Positions 1 to 7,158 of a stretch of DNA of 10,550 nucleotides are shown piece by piece. Numbering within the stretch: position 1 is the stretch's first letter; each line of letters begins with the position of its first letter. The notes under the pieces are model-generated. The model did not search any database. It was not told the origin of the DNA and saw only the letters and a program-made list of their open reading frames with translations. The DNA is taken from positions 1 to 10,550 of the forward strand of contig QXYP01000293.1 in assembly GCA_009886815.1 (NCBI GenBank), in the 5' to 3' direction. The stretch is from Halieaceae bacterium (GTDB lineage: Bacteria; Pseudomonadota; Gammaproteobacteria; Pseudomonadales; Halieaceae). Both the position numbers and the translations under genes were made by a program.

Positions 1-1
1 A

Positions 2-784
2 AGAGACAGCGCCGGTTCTGATATGGCGGCTATTCGGTGCCGGGCTGAGAGGGACGGCGACGATTTCATCATTAGTGGCCAGAAAATTTGGTCAACCCGT
101 GCCGTGTATGCCGACTGGGTATTTGGTTTGTTCCGAACCGACCCGACCTCAGAGCGTCATCATGGGCTGTCTAAAATTCTGGTGCCGCTCAATGCTGACG
201 GCATCACGGTAAGACCGATACCTCAGCTCAATGGATTACCTGGCTTTGCTGAAATATTTTTTGACGAGGTACGTGTTCCTGCGTTTAACCTTCTTGGCGG
301 GGAAGGTGAGGGCTGGCGTATCGCTATGGCGACAGCAGGGTTTGAGCGAGGTCTGATGCTGCGCAGTCCTGCGCGCTTTCAACAGGCCGCGAAGCGACTC
401 GTCGAACTCTACCGCTCGCGTAGCAATGAAGTGCTGGATCCCTCAATAGAAGATGCGGTCCTGCGTTGTTACATGGATGCAGAGGCCTATGCCTTGTCTA
501 CCTACCAGACGGCCTCTTTGTTGTGTGGTGGTGGCAGCATTGGACCGGAGGCGAGTTGCAATAAAATATTCTGGTCAGAGTTGGATCTGCTGATTCACGA
601 AACGGCTATGAAGCTTCTGGGTGCCAGGGCGGAGATTGAGCCCCAAACAGCACAGGAGTTTAGCGATTTGGGGACTTGGTTAGATGGCTTTATGTTCGCC
701 CAATCAGGCCCTATTTATGCGGGCACCAACGAGATACAGCGCAACATTATTGCCGAGCGCATGCTGGGCATGCCCAGAAAATAG
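2..784 (+). CDS. Acyl-CoA dehydrogenase, large (catalytic) subunit type; 5' end outside window
   Basis: Flavoprotein that would introduce an alpha,beta double bond into a CoA thioester in beta-oxidation. The open frame enters from the left edge: codons before the first ATG (23) read RDSAGSD, the remnant of the conserved EPGAGSD substrate/FAD loop, so that ATG is internal and roughly the first third of the protein is missing. Next come the FAD-binding GQKIWSTRA stretch, the middle beta-domain (RPIPQLNG, FDEVRVP), and the C-terminal helical domain ending GTNEIQRNIIAERMLGMPRK. A glutamate in GFERG (codon 344-346) matches the catalytic base position of isovaleryl-CoA dehydrogenase and of ChsE4-type steroid dehydrogenases. 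The MCAD-type glutamate position is alanine (YAGT, 719-721). The small-subunit gene follows 12 bases later, so a heterotetramer is inferred. Substrate unknown; a steroid-derived CoA ester is likely from context. Confidence 0.9.
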   Translation, partial: RDSAGSDMAAIRCRAERDGDDFIISGQKIWSTRAVYADWVFGLFRTDPTSERHHGLSKILVPLNADGITVRPIPQLNGLPGFAEIFFDEVRVPAFNLLGGEGEGWRIAMATAGFERGLMLRSPARFQQAAKRLVELYRSRSNEVLDPSIEDAVLRCYMDAEAYALSTYQTASLLCGGGSIGPEASCNKIFWSELDLLIHETAMKLLGARAEIEPQTAQEFSDLGTWLDGFMFAQSGPIYAGTNEIQRNIIAERMLGMPRK

Positions 785-796
785 GATTCGAAGGCG

Positions 797-1888
797 ATGA
801 ATTTTACGTTTACTGAAGATCAGAACACTTTTGCCGATGCTACTCGAGCTGTTCTTACCGCGGAGGTGACTGCCGACCGTATTCGTGACCGCTGGTTGAC
901 GGCGTCGGGTATTGATGGGCCTTTGCTTCAACAAATACAGGAGCTGGGGTTGCCTGGCATGTTGGTACCCGAGGCCCTAGGCGGGTTGGGCTTGGGGCAA
1001 ACGGACTTTGTCATGATGGCGCAAACCTGTGGTTACGTGGCTTGTCCAGAGCCTATTGCAGAACAAGCGATGGTGACGGCGCCCCTGTTGGTCGATGTTC
1101 TCGATAAAGGACTAGGGAATGGGTCAGTGCAAACGGCGCTAGACGCATTGCAGGGGGGGGCAATGGTCGCAACCGGACACCCGATCAATCCATTTATTAA
1201 TTTTGCTGAGCAGGCTGAGTGGTTTTTGCTGGGGCATGGCGAAGGTCTATATCTGTTGCCTGCAGAAGAGGTCACGATTAAGGCCTGTAAAAGTGTGGAT
1301 CCTTCCCGGCGTATTGCCGAGGTGAGCTTTGAGGCGAGTGATGCCCACTGTATAGCCAAGGGTGAGTCCGGGGCTGCGCTGTGGCGGGCCACCTTAAACC
1401 GCGGTGCTTTGAGTGCGGCAGCACAACTCGCAGGTCTCGCCCAGGCGATGATCGATCAGAGCGTGCAGTACACGACAGATCGCGAACAGTTTGGGAAAGC
1501 TGTTGGTGCGAATCAAGCCGTTAAGCACTTGTTGGCCGACGTGGCGGTGCAAATCGAATACGCAAAACCGGTGATATACCGTGCCGCCTATACCGCAGAA
1601 ATATCGCCTGACCGCGCCGATTTGGCCGTGTCTCACGCGAAGGTCGCGGCCACGAGGGCAGCACTCCTTGCCACCCGGCACTGCATACAGGCTCACGGCG
1701 CTATGGGCTACACCTGGGAATGTGATCTGCAAATTTGGGTAAAGCGTGCCTGGGCGTTAGCGCGGGAATGGGGTGATGAAGGCTTCCATAAAAATCGTAT
1801 CCACGAGTGGCTGCTGCGACCCAATGCATTGCTAGGCCCTGATCTTACTTTTGGTCGAGGTTCTATTACCGATTCAGTGGCCGCCTGA
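797..1888 (+). CDS. Acyl-CoA dehydrogenase, small (FAD-contributing) subunit
   Basis: 363 residues of the ACAD family. The N-terminal alpha domain starts MNFTFTEDQ and includes LVPEALGGLGLG (about 57-67); the beta domain is degenerate; the C-terminal helical domain carries DREQFGKAVGANQAVKH (228-244), whose Arg-Gln-Phe-Gly contacts the FAD pyrophosphate, and the AHGAMGYTWECD motif (299-310). The residue matching the catalytic glutamate of the large-subunit type is Asn201 (LNRG instead of FERG), and there is no MCAD-type YEGT end, so the chain probably lacks its own base and works with the preceding gene product, as in mycobacterial ChsE pairs. The start fits the family N-terminus; a TAGGA overlapping the previous stop can serve as ribosome-binding site. 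A run of eight G (1153-1160) lies in frame in the gene. Confidence 0.9.
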   Translation: MNFTFTEDQNTFADATRAVLTAEVTADRIRDRWLTASGIDGPLLQQIQELGLPGMLVPEALGGLGLGQTDFVMMAQTCGYVACPEPIAEQAMVTAPLLVDVLDKGLGNGSVQTALDALQGGAMVATGHPINPFINFAEQAEWFLLGHGEGLYLLPAEEVTIKACKSVDPSRRIAEVSFEASDAHCIAKGESGAALWRATLNRGALSAAAQLAGLAQAMIDQSVQYTTDREQFGKAVGANQAVKHLLADVAVQIEYAKPVIYRAAYTAEISPDRADLAVSHAKVAATRAALLATRHCIQAHGAMGYTWECDLQIWVKRAWALAREWGDEGFHKNRIHEWLLRPNALLGPDLTFGRGSITDSVAA

Positions 1889-1895
1889 GGAGGAG
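1889..1895 (+). promoter_or_regulatory. Strong ribosome-binding site of the thiolase gene
   Basis: GGAGGAG directly follows the stop of the preceding ACAD gene and sits 8 bases before the ATG at 1904. It fixes the thiolase start and is the strongest Shine-Dalgarno match in the operon, which may raise thiolase translation relative to its neighbours. Confidence 0.8.
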
Positions 1896-1903
1896 ACCCG
1901 TTA

Positions 1904-3061
1904 ATGAAGCAAATCGCCGACGCTTATATTGTCGATGCAGTGAGAACGCCAACGGGACGAAGACGTGGCAGCCTCGCTCAGATTCATGGTGCTGATCTCG
2001 GTGCCGTCGTTTTAAAGGCGCTGGTTGAGCGCAATGGCATTCCGGATGTTGATTACGATGACGTGATTTTCGGGTGCGTTGATACCGTGGGGCCACTTGC
2101 GGGTGATATCGCTAGAACCTGCTGGTTGGCGGCAGGCCTTAGTGATGAGGTGCCTGGCACGACTATTGACCGCCAGTGCGGCTCCTCGCAACAGTCGGTG
2201 CACTTCGCGGCCCAAGCGGTTATGTCGGGGACTATGGATGTCATAATTGCCGGCGGCGTACAAACCATGAGCGCTATTCCGATTTCCTCGGCCATGTTAG
2301 CGGGGCAGCCCCTGGGTTTTAATGACCCCTTCAGTGGCAGTGATGGCTGGGTCTCACGCTACGGGGACGGCTTGGTCACTCAGTTTCGGTCGGCGCAGAT
2401 GATTGCCGATAAATGGCAGCTGTCGAGAGAGGCTATGGAGGTGTTTTCCCTGGAGTCCCATCGTCGCGCCCGAACCGCGACCGATGCAGGATATTTCGAT
2501 CGCGAAATATTGCCTTATCAGGGCCTCACTGCAGACGAGACCATTCGCGATACATCCCTTGAGGCCATGGCGCAGCTGCAGCCGTTGCAAGAAGGCGGTT
2601 CTATTACGGCGGCGGTCTCTAGCCAAACCTGTGATGGTGCCTCGGCGGTGCTCATTGTTTCTGAGGAGGCTCTTAAGCGCTACAACCTGACCCCTAGAGC
2701 CCGGATTGCACACATGACGGTGCGTGGCGATGATCCCATTTGGATGCTGACCGCGCCGATACCGGCGACGGCGCGCGCGATTGATCGGTCGGGTATCGCG
2801 TTACAGGACATTGATTTGGTCGAGATTAACGAAGCCTTTGCTCCTGTGCCTATGGCCTGGCTCGCCGAAACGGGCTATCCCCATGCGCAAACCAACGTGA
2901 ATGGCGGGGCGATTGCACTGGGGCATCCTTTAGGGGCTACTGGAACAAAGTTAATGACAACCCTGCTCCATGAGATGGAGCGCCGACAAGTGCAATACGG
3001 GTTGCAAACTATGTGCGAAGGGGGTGGTCAGGCCAATGTCACCATCCTAGAAAGACTTTAG
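1904..3061 (+). CDS. fadA6: Acetyl-CoA acetyltransferase / steroid 3-ketoacyl-CoA thiolase (FadA6-like)
   Basis: 385-residue thiolase that would cleave a 3-ketoacyl-CoA with free CoA, releasing acetyl-CoA. The catalytic set is complete: nucleophilic Cys92 in DRQCGSSQQ, NEAF (309-312), His341 in GGAIALGHPLGATG, and acid/base Cys371 in TMCEGGG near the C-terminus. Length and sequence, compared by memory, are very close to mycobacterial FadA6 (GCVD, DRQCGSSQQ, PISSAM, MLTxPIPAT, YGLQTMCEGGG, ending ILERL). FadA6 belongs to the KstR2-regulated set for cholesterol rings C/D; ScdF of Comamonas is, as I recall, its proteobacterial counterpart. It lies 15 bases after the ACAD small subunit and 11 bases before an SDR gene, as expected for one beta-oxidation operon. 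Thiolase assignment is certain; the FadA6 assignment is inference from remembered sequence. Confidence 0.93.
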   Translation: MKQIADAYIVDAVRTPTGRRRGSLAQIHGADLGAVVLKALVERNGIPDVDYDDVIFGCVDTVGPLAGDIARTCWLAAGLSDEVPGTTIDRQCGSSQQSVHFAAQAVMSGTMDVIIAGGVQTMSAIPISSAMLAGQPLGFNDPFSGSDGWVSRYGDGLVTQFRSAQMIADKWQLSREAMEVFSLESHRRARTATDAGYFDREILPYQGLTADETIRDTSLEAMAQLQPLQEGGSITAAVSSQTCDGASAVLIVSEEALKRYNLTPRARIAHMTVRGDDPIWMLTAPIPATARAIDRSGIALQDIDLVEINEAFAPVPMAWLAETGYPHAQTNVNGGAIALGHPLGATGTKLMTTLLHEMERRQVQYGLQTMCEGGGQANVTILERL

Positions 3062-3072
3062 GGAAACGTTTT

Positions 3073-3960
3073 ATGTCGGGAATATGTTCAGGGCGGGTGG
3101 TGATCGTTACTGGCGCGGGTGGTGGCTTGGGAGCGGCCCATGCGCGTACTTTGGCGGCTGAGGGTGCCGCTGTGCTGGTTAATGACATCAACCTAGAAGC
3201 AGCAGATGCAGTCGTAGCAGAGATCATAAGCGCGGGTGGACAAGCGGTGACCAACGCCTCTGATATCACCCACTATGAAAGCTCCGGAGAGGCGATTGAA
3301 CAGGCGCTAGCCACCTTTGGTGATTTTCACGCAGTGGTGAACAACGCCGGTAACAATCGTGACCGTATGTTCGCCTCAATGAGCGAGGCCGATTGGGACG
3401 CAGTAATGGCGGTCCATCTAAAAGGGCATTTTTGTCTCGCCAGTCATGCGGTTCAGTACTGGCGCCATCAAGTTAAGGCGGGCAACAGTGTCAGCGGCCG
3501 TTTGGTTAACACCACCTCAGGTGCCGGCCTGCAAGGCTCAGTTGGACAGTCAAACTACGCCGCTGCAAAAGCAGGCATTGCGGCGCTGACGCTTAATCAG
3601 GCAGCTGAGCTCGGACGCTATGGGGTAACGGCAAATGCCATCTGTCCGGTTGCTCGCACGGGAATGACTACGGCGGTGCCGGAAATGGCAACGCGGATGG
3701 CTGCTCCGGAAGACGGGGGTTTTGATCACTTTGCTCCGGAGAACGTGTCCTCAGTTGTCGCTTGGCTATGTTCATCTCTGAGCGACCATGTCTCGGGCAG
3801 AATTATAGAGGCTGAAGGCGGACGCATTGCTATTGCCGACGGCTGGCGCAGCACGAAGGGTGTCGATCGTGGCGCTCGCTGGGCACCTCAGGATGTGGGC
3901 CTGGCATTCGATACGTTGCTAGAGGACGAAGTGCCGGCACAAAAGGTGTGGGGAACTTGA
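3073..3960 (+). CDS. Short-chain dehydrogenase, MFE-2/17beta-HSD4 type (putative 3-hydroxyacyl-CoA dehydrogenase)
   Basis: 295-residue classical SDR with a Rossmann fold. It shows TGAGGGLG (13-20), Asp38 after the second strand (NAD preference), NNAG (90-93), Ser149, and YxxxK at Tyr162/Lys166. The usual tetrad asparagine is His115 (VHLKG), which recalls the dehydrogenase domain of human MFE-2 (VHLRG) and Hsd4A-like proteins, so a 3-hydroxyacyl-CoA or 17beta-hydroxysteroid substrate is the best guess. A C-terminal extension beyond the core (about 250-295) is also like that group. Unlike eukaryotic MFE-2 there is no fused hydratase or SCP2 domain. The ATG at 3073 is preferred over upstream starts because AGGGAAA precedes it and the Rossmann strand begins soon after; earlier starts overlap the thiolase gene. 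It probably supplies the ketoacyl-CoA for the thiolase; this is inferred. Confidence 0.88.
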   Translation: MSGICSGRVVIVTGAGGGLGAAHARTLAAEGAAVLVNDINLEAADAVVAEIISAGGQAVTNASDITHYESSGEAIEQALATFGDFHAVVNNAGNNRDRMFASMSEADWDAVMAVHLKGHFCLASHAVQYWRHQVKAGNSVSGRLVNTTSGAGLQGSVGQSNYAAAKAGIAALTLNQAAELGRYGVTANAICPVARTGMTTAVPEMATRMAAPEDGGFDHFAPENVSSVVAWLCSSLSDHVSGRIIEAEGGRIAIADGWRSTKGVDRGARWAPQDVGLAFDTLLEDEVPAQKVWGT

Positions 3961-3970
3961 GGATCCACCG

Positions 3971-5122
3971 GTGAAATTCAGCTTTACAGACGAACAGCTT
4001 ATGCTGAAAGACTCGGTCGAGGGCTTTCTCACTGAGCATTCGGACAGTTCTGCCGTCAGGGCAGCGATGAGCTCGACATCGGGAATTGACGAGCGCCTGT
4101 GGCAGAAGATTTGTACCGATATGTACTGGCAGGCGATTCTGGTTCCAGAGGAGTTTGGCGGCTTGGGTTTGGGCCTGCTTGAGGTGGTAATAGTACTGGA
4201 GCAAATGGGCCGTTTCTTAACCCCCGTCCCCTTATCTGCTGGGGTACAAAGTGCGCTGGCACTGCGCACTTTGGTCGAGAAACCGTTGGCGCAAACGATG
4301 CTCGCCGATCTTGCCCAAGGGCAGCTTGTGGCGTTTGCTCATACAGCCGCGCGCCCTCATTGGGACGCCCAGGGGGTGGAGGTCGTCGCCACTGAGGCGC
4401 CTAATGGGTGGGTGTTAGACGGTGAAGCTCGCTTTATTGCCTCGGGAAATTCCGCCGATGCGCTGCTGGTGGTTGCACAGATCGATAACAATCTAGGCCT
4501 GTTTCGAGTGGCTCCATCTCAGTCCGGGGTGACGCTATCGAAGATGCCCACAATGGATCAAACCCGCCCCATGGGCATGCTTGGGCTGTCAGGCGCTGTG
4601 GTCAGCGTAGCGGATTGTCTGTCAACCGACTGGGAGGATCACTTGGAGTCGGTGCTGGCACTGAGCCGAGTGCTAGTGGGGGCAGAGCAAGTTGGGTGTG
4701 CTCAGGCGAGCCTTGACCAAAGTGTTGCTTACGTCGGTGAGCGCGTCCAATTTGGGCGAACCATTGCCTCTTACCAGGCGATAAAACACAAAGCAGCAGA
4801 CATGATGCTAAAAGTGGAGTCTGCGCGGTCACTGCTGTACTACGCCGCCTGCGTTGGCGACGAAGCGCTAATGGAAACTGTGACCTCACATGATCTTAGG
4901 GAAGCGGCGGCCATGCTCGCTTCTTCAGCGGGAGATGCTGCGTTTTTTTGCGCGGGCACAGGTATTCAGTTGCACGGTGGCGTGGGTATCACCGAAGAGT
5001 ACGATATACAGCTTTACTTTAAGCGGGCACGCTCCATGGAGGCTTATCTAGGTCGCCCAGATGAACAGCGGGAGCTTCTTGCAGCCATGCTGCTCGACGG
5101 AGACGACTGCCATGCAGCTTAG
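3971..5122 (+). CDS. Acyl-CoA dehydrogenase, small (FAD-contributing) subunit, second pair
   Basis: 383-residue ACAD. The N-terminus MKFSFTDEQLMLKDSV is typical; LVPEEFGGLGLG (57-68) lies in the alpha domain, ERVQFGRTIASYQAIKH (257-273) gives the FAD-contact region, and QLHGGVGITEEYD (333-345) is the conserved C-terminal motif. The catalytic-glutamate position of the FERG type reads Ser232 (LSRV), and the chain lacks a YEGT motif, so it is probably the non-catalytic partner of the next gene product. The start is GTG at 3971, preceded by GAGG (3959-3962) that overlaps the SDR stop; no ATG would retain the family N-terminus. The last 11 bases overlap the following ACAD gene, which points to translational coupling and matched subunit amounts. 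Confidence 0.9.
   Translation: MKFSFTDEQLMLKDSVEGFLTEHSDSSAVRAAMSSTSGIDERLWQKICTDMYWQAILVPEEFGGLGLGLLEVVIVLEQMGRFLTPVPLSAGVQSALALRTLVEKPLAQTMLADLAQGQLVAFAHTAARPHWDAQGVEVVATEAPNGWVLDGEARFIASGNSADALLVVAQIDNNLGLFRVAPSQSGVTLSKMPTMDQTRPMGMLGLSGAVVSVADCLSTDWEDHLESVLALSRVLVGAEQVGCAQASLDQSVAYVGERVQFGRTIASYQAIKHKAADMMLKVESARSLLYYAACVGDEALMETVTSHDLREAAAMLASSAGDAAFFCAGTGIQLHGGVGITEEYDIQLYFKRARSMEAYLGRPDEQRELLAAMLLDGDDCHAA
5099..5102 (+). promoter_or_regulatory. Ribosome-binding site inside the upstream ACAD gene
   Basis: GGAG lies 9 bases before the ATG at 5112 and inside the end of the preceding gene. It supports 5112 rather than the earlier in-frame ATG at 5061, which would add 17 residues that do not look like an ACAD N-terminus. 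Confidence 0.65.
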
Positions 5123-6305
5123 GTTTACCGAGGCAGATGAAAAATTTCGCGGTCAGGTCTCTGATTGGTTATCCGATAATTTATCCGGCGATTTTGCGGT
5201 CATTCGCCATCGCGGAGGACCGGGTGATGAGCACGTTTATGTGGAAGAACGTAAAGCCTGGGAAGGGCGCTTAGCGGAAGGGGGCTGGACCTGTATTGGC
5301 TGGCCAGAAGCTTGGGGCGGCAAAGACGCAACCATCGAGCAGCAGGTCATTTTCAATGAAGAATATGCTCGGGCGGGTGGCCCGGGTCGTGTTGGGCATA
5401 TTGGCGAAACGCTGACAGGCCCCACATTGTTGGCATTTGGTTCAGAGTTGCAAAAGCAACGCTATTTGCCCGGTATCAGAGCGGGTAAGGAGCTTTGGTG
5501 TCAGGGTTATTCAGAGCCGGGAGCCGGGTCGGATTTGTCAGCGGTACGGACCCGAGCGGTACTCGATGAAAATACGCAGACTTGGCGAATCACGGGGCAA
5601 AAAGTTTGGACGTCCCTTGCTCATGAATCTGATTTTGTTTTTGTCCTAGCCAGAACCGATCTGGCTGAAAAGGGCCATAAGGGACTGGGCTTTTTCCTTG
5701 TTCCTATGAATCAACCGGGTGTCACGATTCGGCCTATTACTCAGCTCACCGGAACAGCCGAGTTTAACGAGGTGTTTTTTGACGATGCGGTATGTGGCAG
5801 CGATGACATTGTGGGTGAGCCTGGGCAGGGCTGGAAGATTGCCATGGGTCTGTTGGGTTTTGAGCGTGGTGTCTCTACCCTAGGTCAGCAAATGCTATTT
5901 CAGACCGAGCTGGACGAGATCATCCGTATTGCCCGAGAGAATGGCGCGGGTAAAAACCCCGCTATCCGCCAGCGGATTGCGGAGGCACATATCGGCCTAC
6001 GAACACTGCGCTATAACAGCTTACGCATGTTGTCAGGCGGCGATGACGGCAGTTTGAATAGAGAGGCCATGATTTACAAATTGTGCTGGTCAAGTTGGCA
6101 CCGTAATTTGGGCAAGCTAGCGATGGATGTGTTGGGCCCTGAGGCCGAAATTTTGGAAGCTGCTCCATACAGCTTAGGCAGACTTCAGTCATTGTTTCTG
6201 TTCACCCGAGCCGACACCATTTACGGTGGGACAAATCAAATTCAGCGCAACATCATTGCCGAGCGTGCTCTGGGTATGCCCAGAGAGCCCCGCGGCGAGT
6301 CTTAG
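5112..6305 (+). CDS. fadE30: Acyl-CoA dehydrogenase, large (catalytic) subunit, FadE30-like
   Basis: 397-residue ACAD from the ATG at 5112. It shows the N-terminal helical domain with WPEAWGG (64-70), YSEPGAGSDLSAVRTRA (133-149), GQKVWTS (162-168), and the C-terminal YGGTNQIQRNIIAERALGMPR. Glu251 in GFERG is at the catalytic-base position of isovaleryl-CoA dehydrogenase and ChsE4-type enzymes, while the MCAD glutamate position is Gly372. It overlaps the preceding small-subunit gene by 11 bases. Its downstream neighbour is an IpdF-like SDR, the same gene pair order as fadE30-Rv3559c in Mycobacterium tuberculosis, where the enzymes act on the CoA ester of the HIP ring C/D intermediate. The FadE30 name rests on this synteny and remembered similarity. 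A general FadE of another pathway cannot be excluded. Confidence 0.9.
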   Translation: MQLRFTEADEKFRGQVSDWLSDNLSGDFAVIRHRGGPGDEHVYVEERKAWEGRLAEGGWTCIGWPEAWGGKDATIEQQVIFNEEYARAGGPGRVGHIGETLTGPTLLAFGSELQKQRYLPGIRAGKELWCQGYSEPGAGSDLSAVRTRAVLDENTQTWRITGQKVWTSLAHESDFVFVLARTDLAEKGHKGLGFFLVPMNQPGVTIRPITQLTGTAEFNEVFFDDAVCGSDDIVGEPGQGWKIAMGLLGFERGVSTLGQQMLFQTELDEIIRIARENGAGKNPAIRQRIAEAHIGLRTLRYNSLRMLSGGDDGSLNREAMIYKLCWSSWHRNLGKLAMDVLGPEAEILEAAPYSLGRLQSLFLFTRADTIYGGTNQIQRNIIAERALGMPREPRGES

Positions 6306-6310
6306 GAGAG
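6304..6310 (+). promoter_or_regulatory. Ribosome-binding site of the IpdF-like SDR gene
   Basis: AGGAGAG overlaps the stop of the FadE30-like gene and lies 5 bases before the ATG at 6316. It fixes that start; the earlier in-frame start at 6226 would overlap the ACAD gene and add about 30 non-SDR residues. Confidence 0.75.
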
Positions 6311-6315
6311 TACCT

Positions 6316-7104
6316 ATGAGCGCAACGATTCCATCCTATGTTCCCGGGCATCAACTATTGGCCGGTAAAGCCGTTTTGATCACTGCCGCAGCAGGTGCTG
6401 GGATTGGTTATTCCGCCGCTCAGCGTGCTGTTGAAGAGGGCGCTAGAGCCGTTGTGATCAGTGATGTTCATGAAGGGCGACTTTCTGACGCCGCGCAGCG
6501 ACTCCAGTTGCTTAATTCTGAGGTGAATGTTCAGGGTTTCCTGGCAGATGTGACCGATGAACAGGCGGTACAAAATCTTGTGGCGTCTGCAGAAAAGACA
6601 ACTGGCGGGGTTGATGTTCTGATCAATAATGCAGGTCTGGGCGGCACTAAAAATCTTGTCGATATGACCGACGAAGAATGGCATCGGGTTATTGATATTA
6701 CCTTAACCGGCACGATGCGTATGACCCGTGCAATGTTGCGGGCTATGCAACCCCGTCAAGCTGGCGTGATAGTGAACAATGCATCGGTCTTGGGTTGGCG
6801 CGCGCAGAAAGAGCAGTGTCATTACGCGGCAGCTAAAGCGGGCGTTATGGCTCTCACCCGCTGTGCTGCCATGGAAGCCGCCGAGTTCGGGGTGCGCATA
6901 AACGCGGTCTCACCGAGCATCGCAATGCATGACTTTCTCCGCAAAACTACACCGCCGGAGTTGTTGCAGGAGCTGGCATCGAAAGAGGCTTTTGGACGGG
7001 CGGCCGAGGTTTGGGAGGTCGCTAATGTCATGATGTTTTTGGCGTCTGATTACGCAAGCTATATGACGGGGGAAGTTGTCTCGGTATCGAGTCAGCATGC
7101 TTGA
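6316..7104 (+). CDS. ipdF: Short-chain dehydrogenase/reductase, IpdF/ScdG-like
   Basis: 262-residue SDR. The dinucleotide loop is AAAGAGIG (24-31) rather than the usual TGxxxGIG, Asp50 follows the second strand and suggests NAD(H), NNAG is at 104-107, Ser157 and YxxxK at Tyr170/Lys174 complete the active site. The tetrad asparagine position is Thr129 (ITLTG). The unusual TAAAGxGIG loop, the SSQH C-terminus and the length match what I remember of M. tuberculosis Rv3559c (IpdF), which oxidises or reduces a hydroxyl on the CoA-activated C/D-ring intermediate; ScdG of Comamonas has a related role. It lies 10 bases after the FadE30-like gene, as in the mycobacterial HIP cluster. Substrate is inferred, not shown. 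Confidence 0.88.
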   Translation: MSATIPSYVPGHQLLAGKAVLITAAAGAGIGYSAAQRAVEEGARAVVISDVHEGRLSDAAQRLQLLNSEVNVQGFLADVTDEQAVQNLVASAEKTTGGVDVLINNAGLGGTKNLVDMTDEEWHRVIDITLTGTMRMTRAMLRAMQPRQAGVIVNNASVLGWRAQKEQCHYAAAKAGVMALTRCAAMEAAEFGVRINAVSPSIAMHDFLRKTTPPELLQELASKEAFGRAAEVWEVANVMMFLASDYASYMTGEVVSVSSQHA

Positions 7105-7146
7105 GTTTGTGAGGCAGGGTTTGCCGGTAGCCAGTGAGAACATTGC

Positions 7147-7151
7147 GGGAG
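7147..7151 (+). promoter_or_regulatory. Ribosome-binding site of the flavoprotein gene
   Basis: GGGAG lies 7 bases before the ATG at 7159. It follows the longest gap inside the operon (54 bases, 7105-7158), in which I see no convincing promoter or terminator, so cotranscription with the SDR gene is likely. Confidence 0.6.
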
Positions 7152-7158
7152 AAAAACG

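Noticed and set aside
704..934. Minus-strand open frames opposite the ACAD, thiolase and flavoprotein genes
   Set aside because: They lie antisense to genes with clear family motifs, have no ribosome-binding sites and show no recognisable domains.
1153..1160. Run of eight G inside the first ACAD small-subunit gene, a possible phase-variation tract
   Set aside because: The frame is intact on both sides, a catabolic enzyme is an unlikely phase-variable gene, and one short run can arise from Gln-Gly-Gly-Ala codons.
7105..7158. Possible internal promoter in the 54-base gap before the flavoprotein gene
   Set aside because: No spaced -35/-10 pair is visible; the gap shows only the ribosome-binding site.
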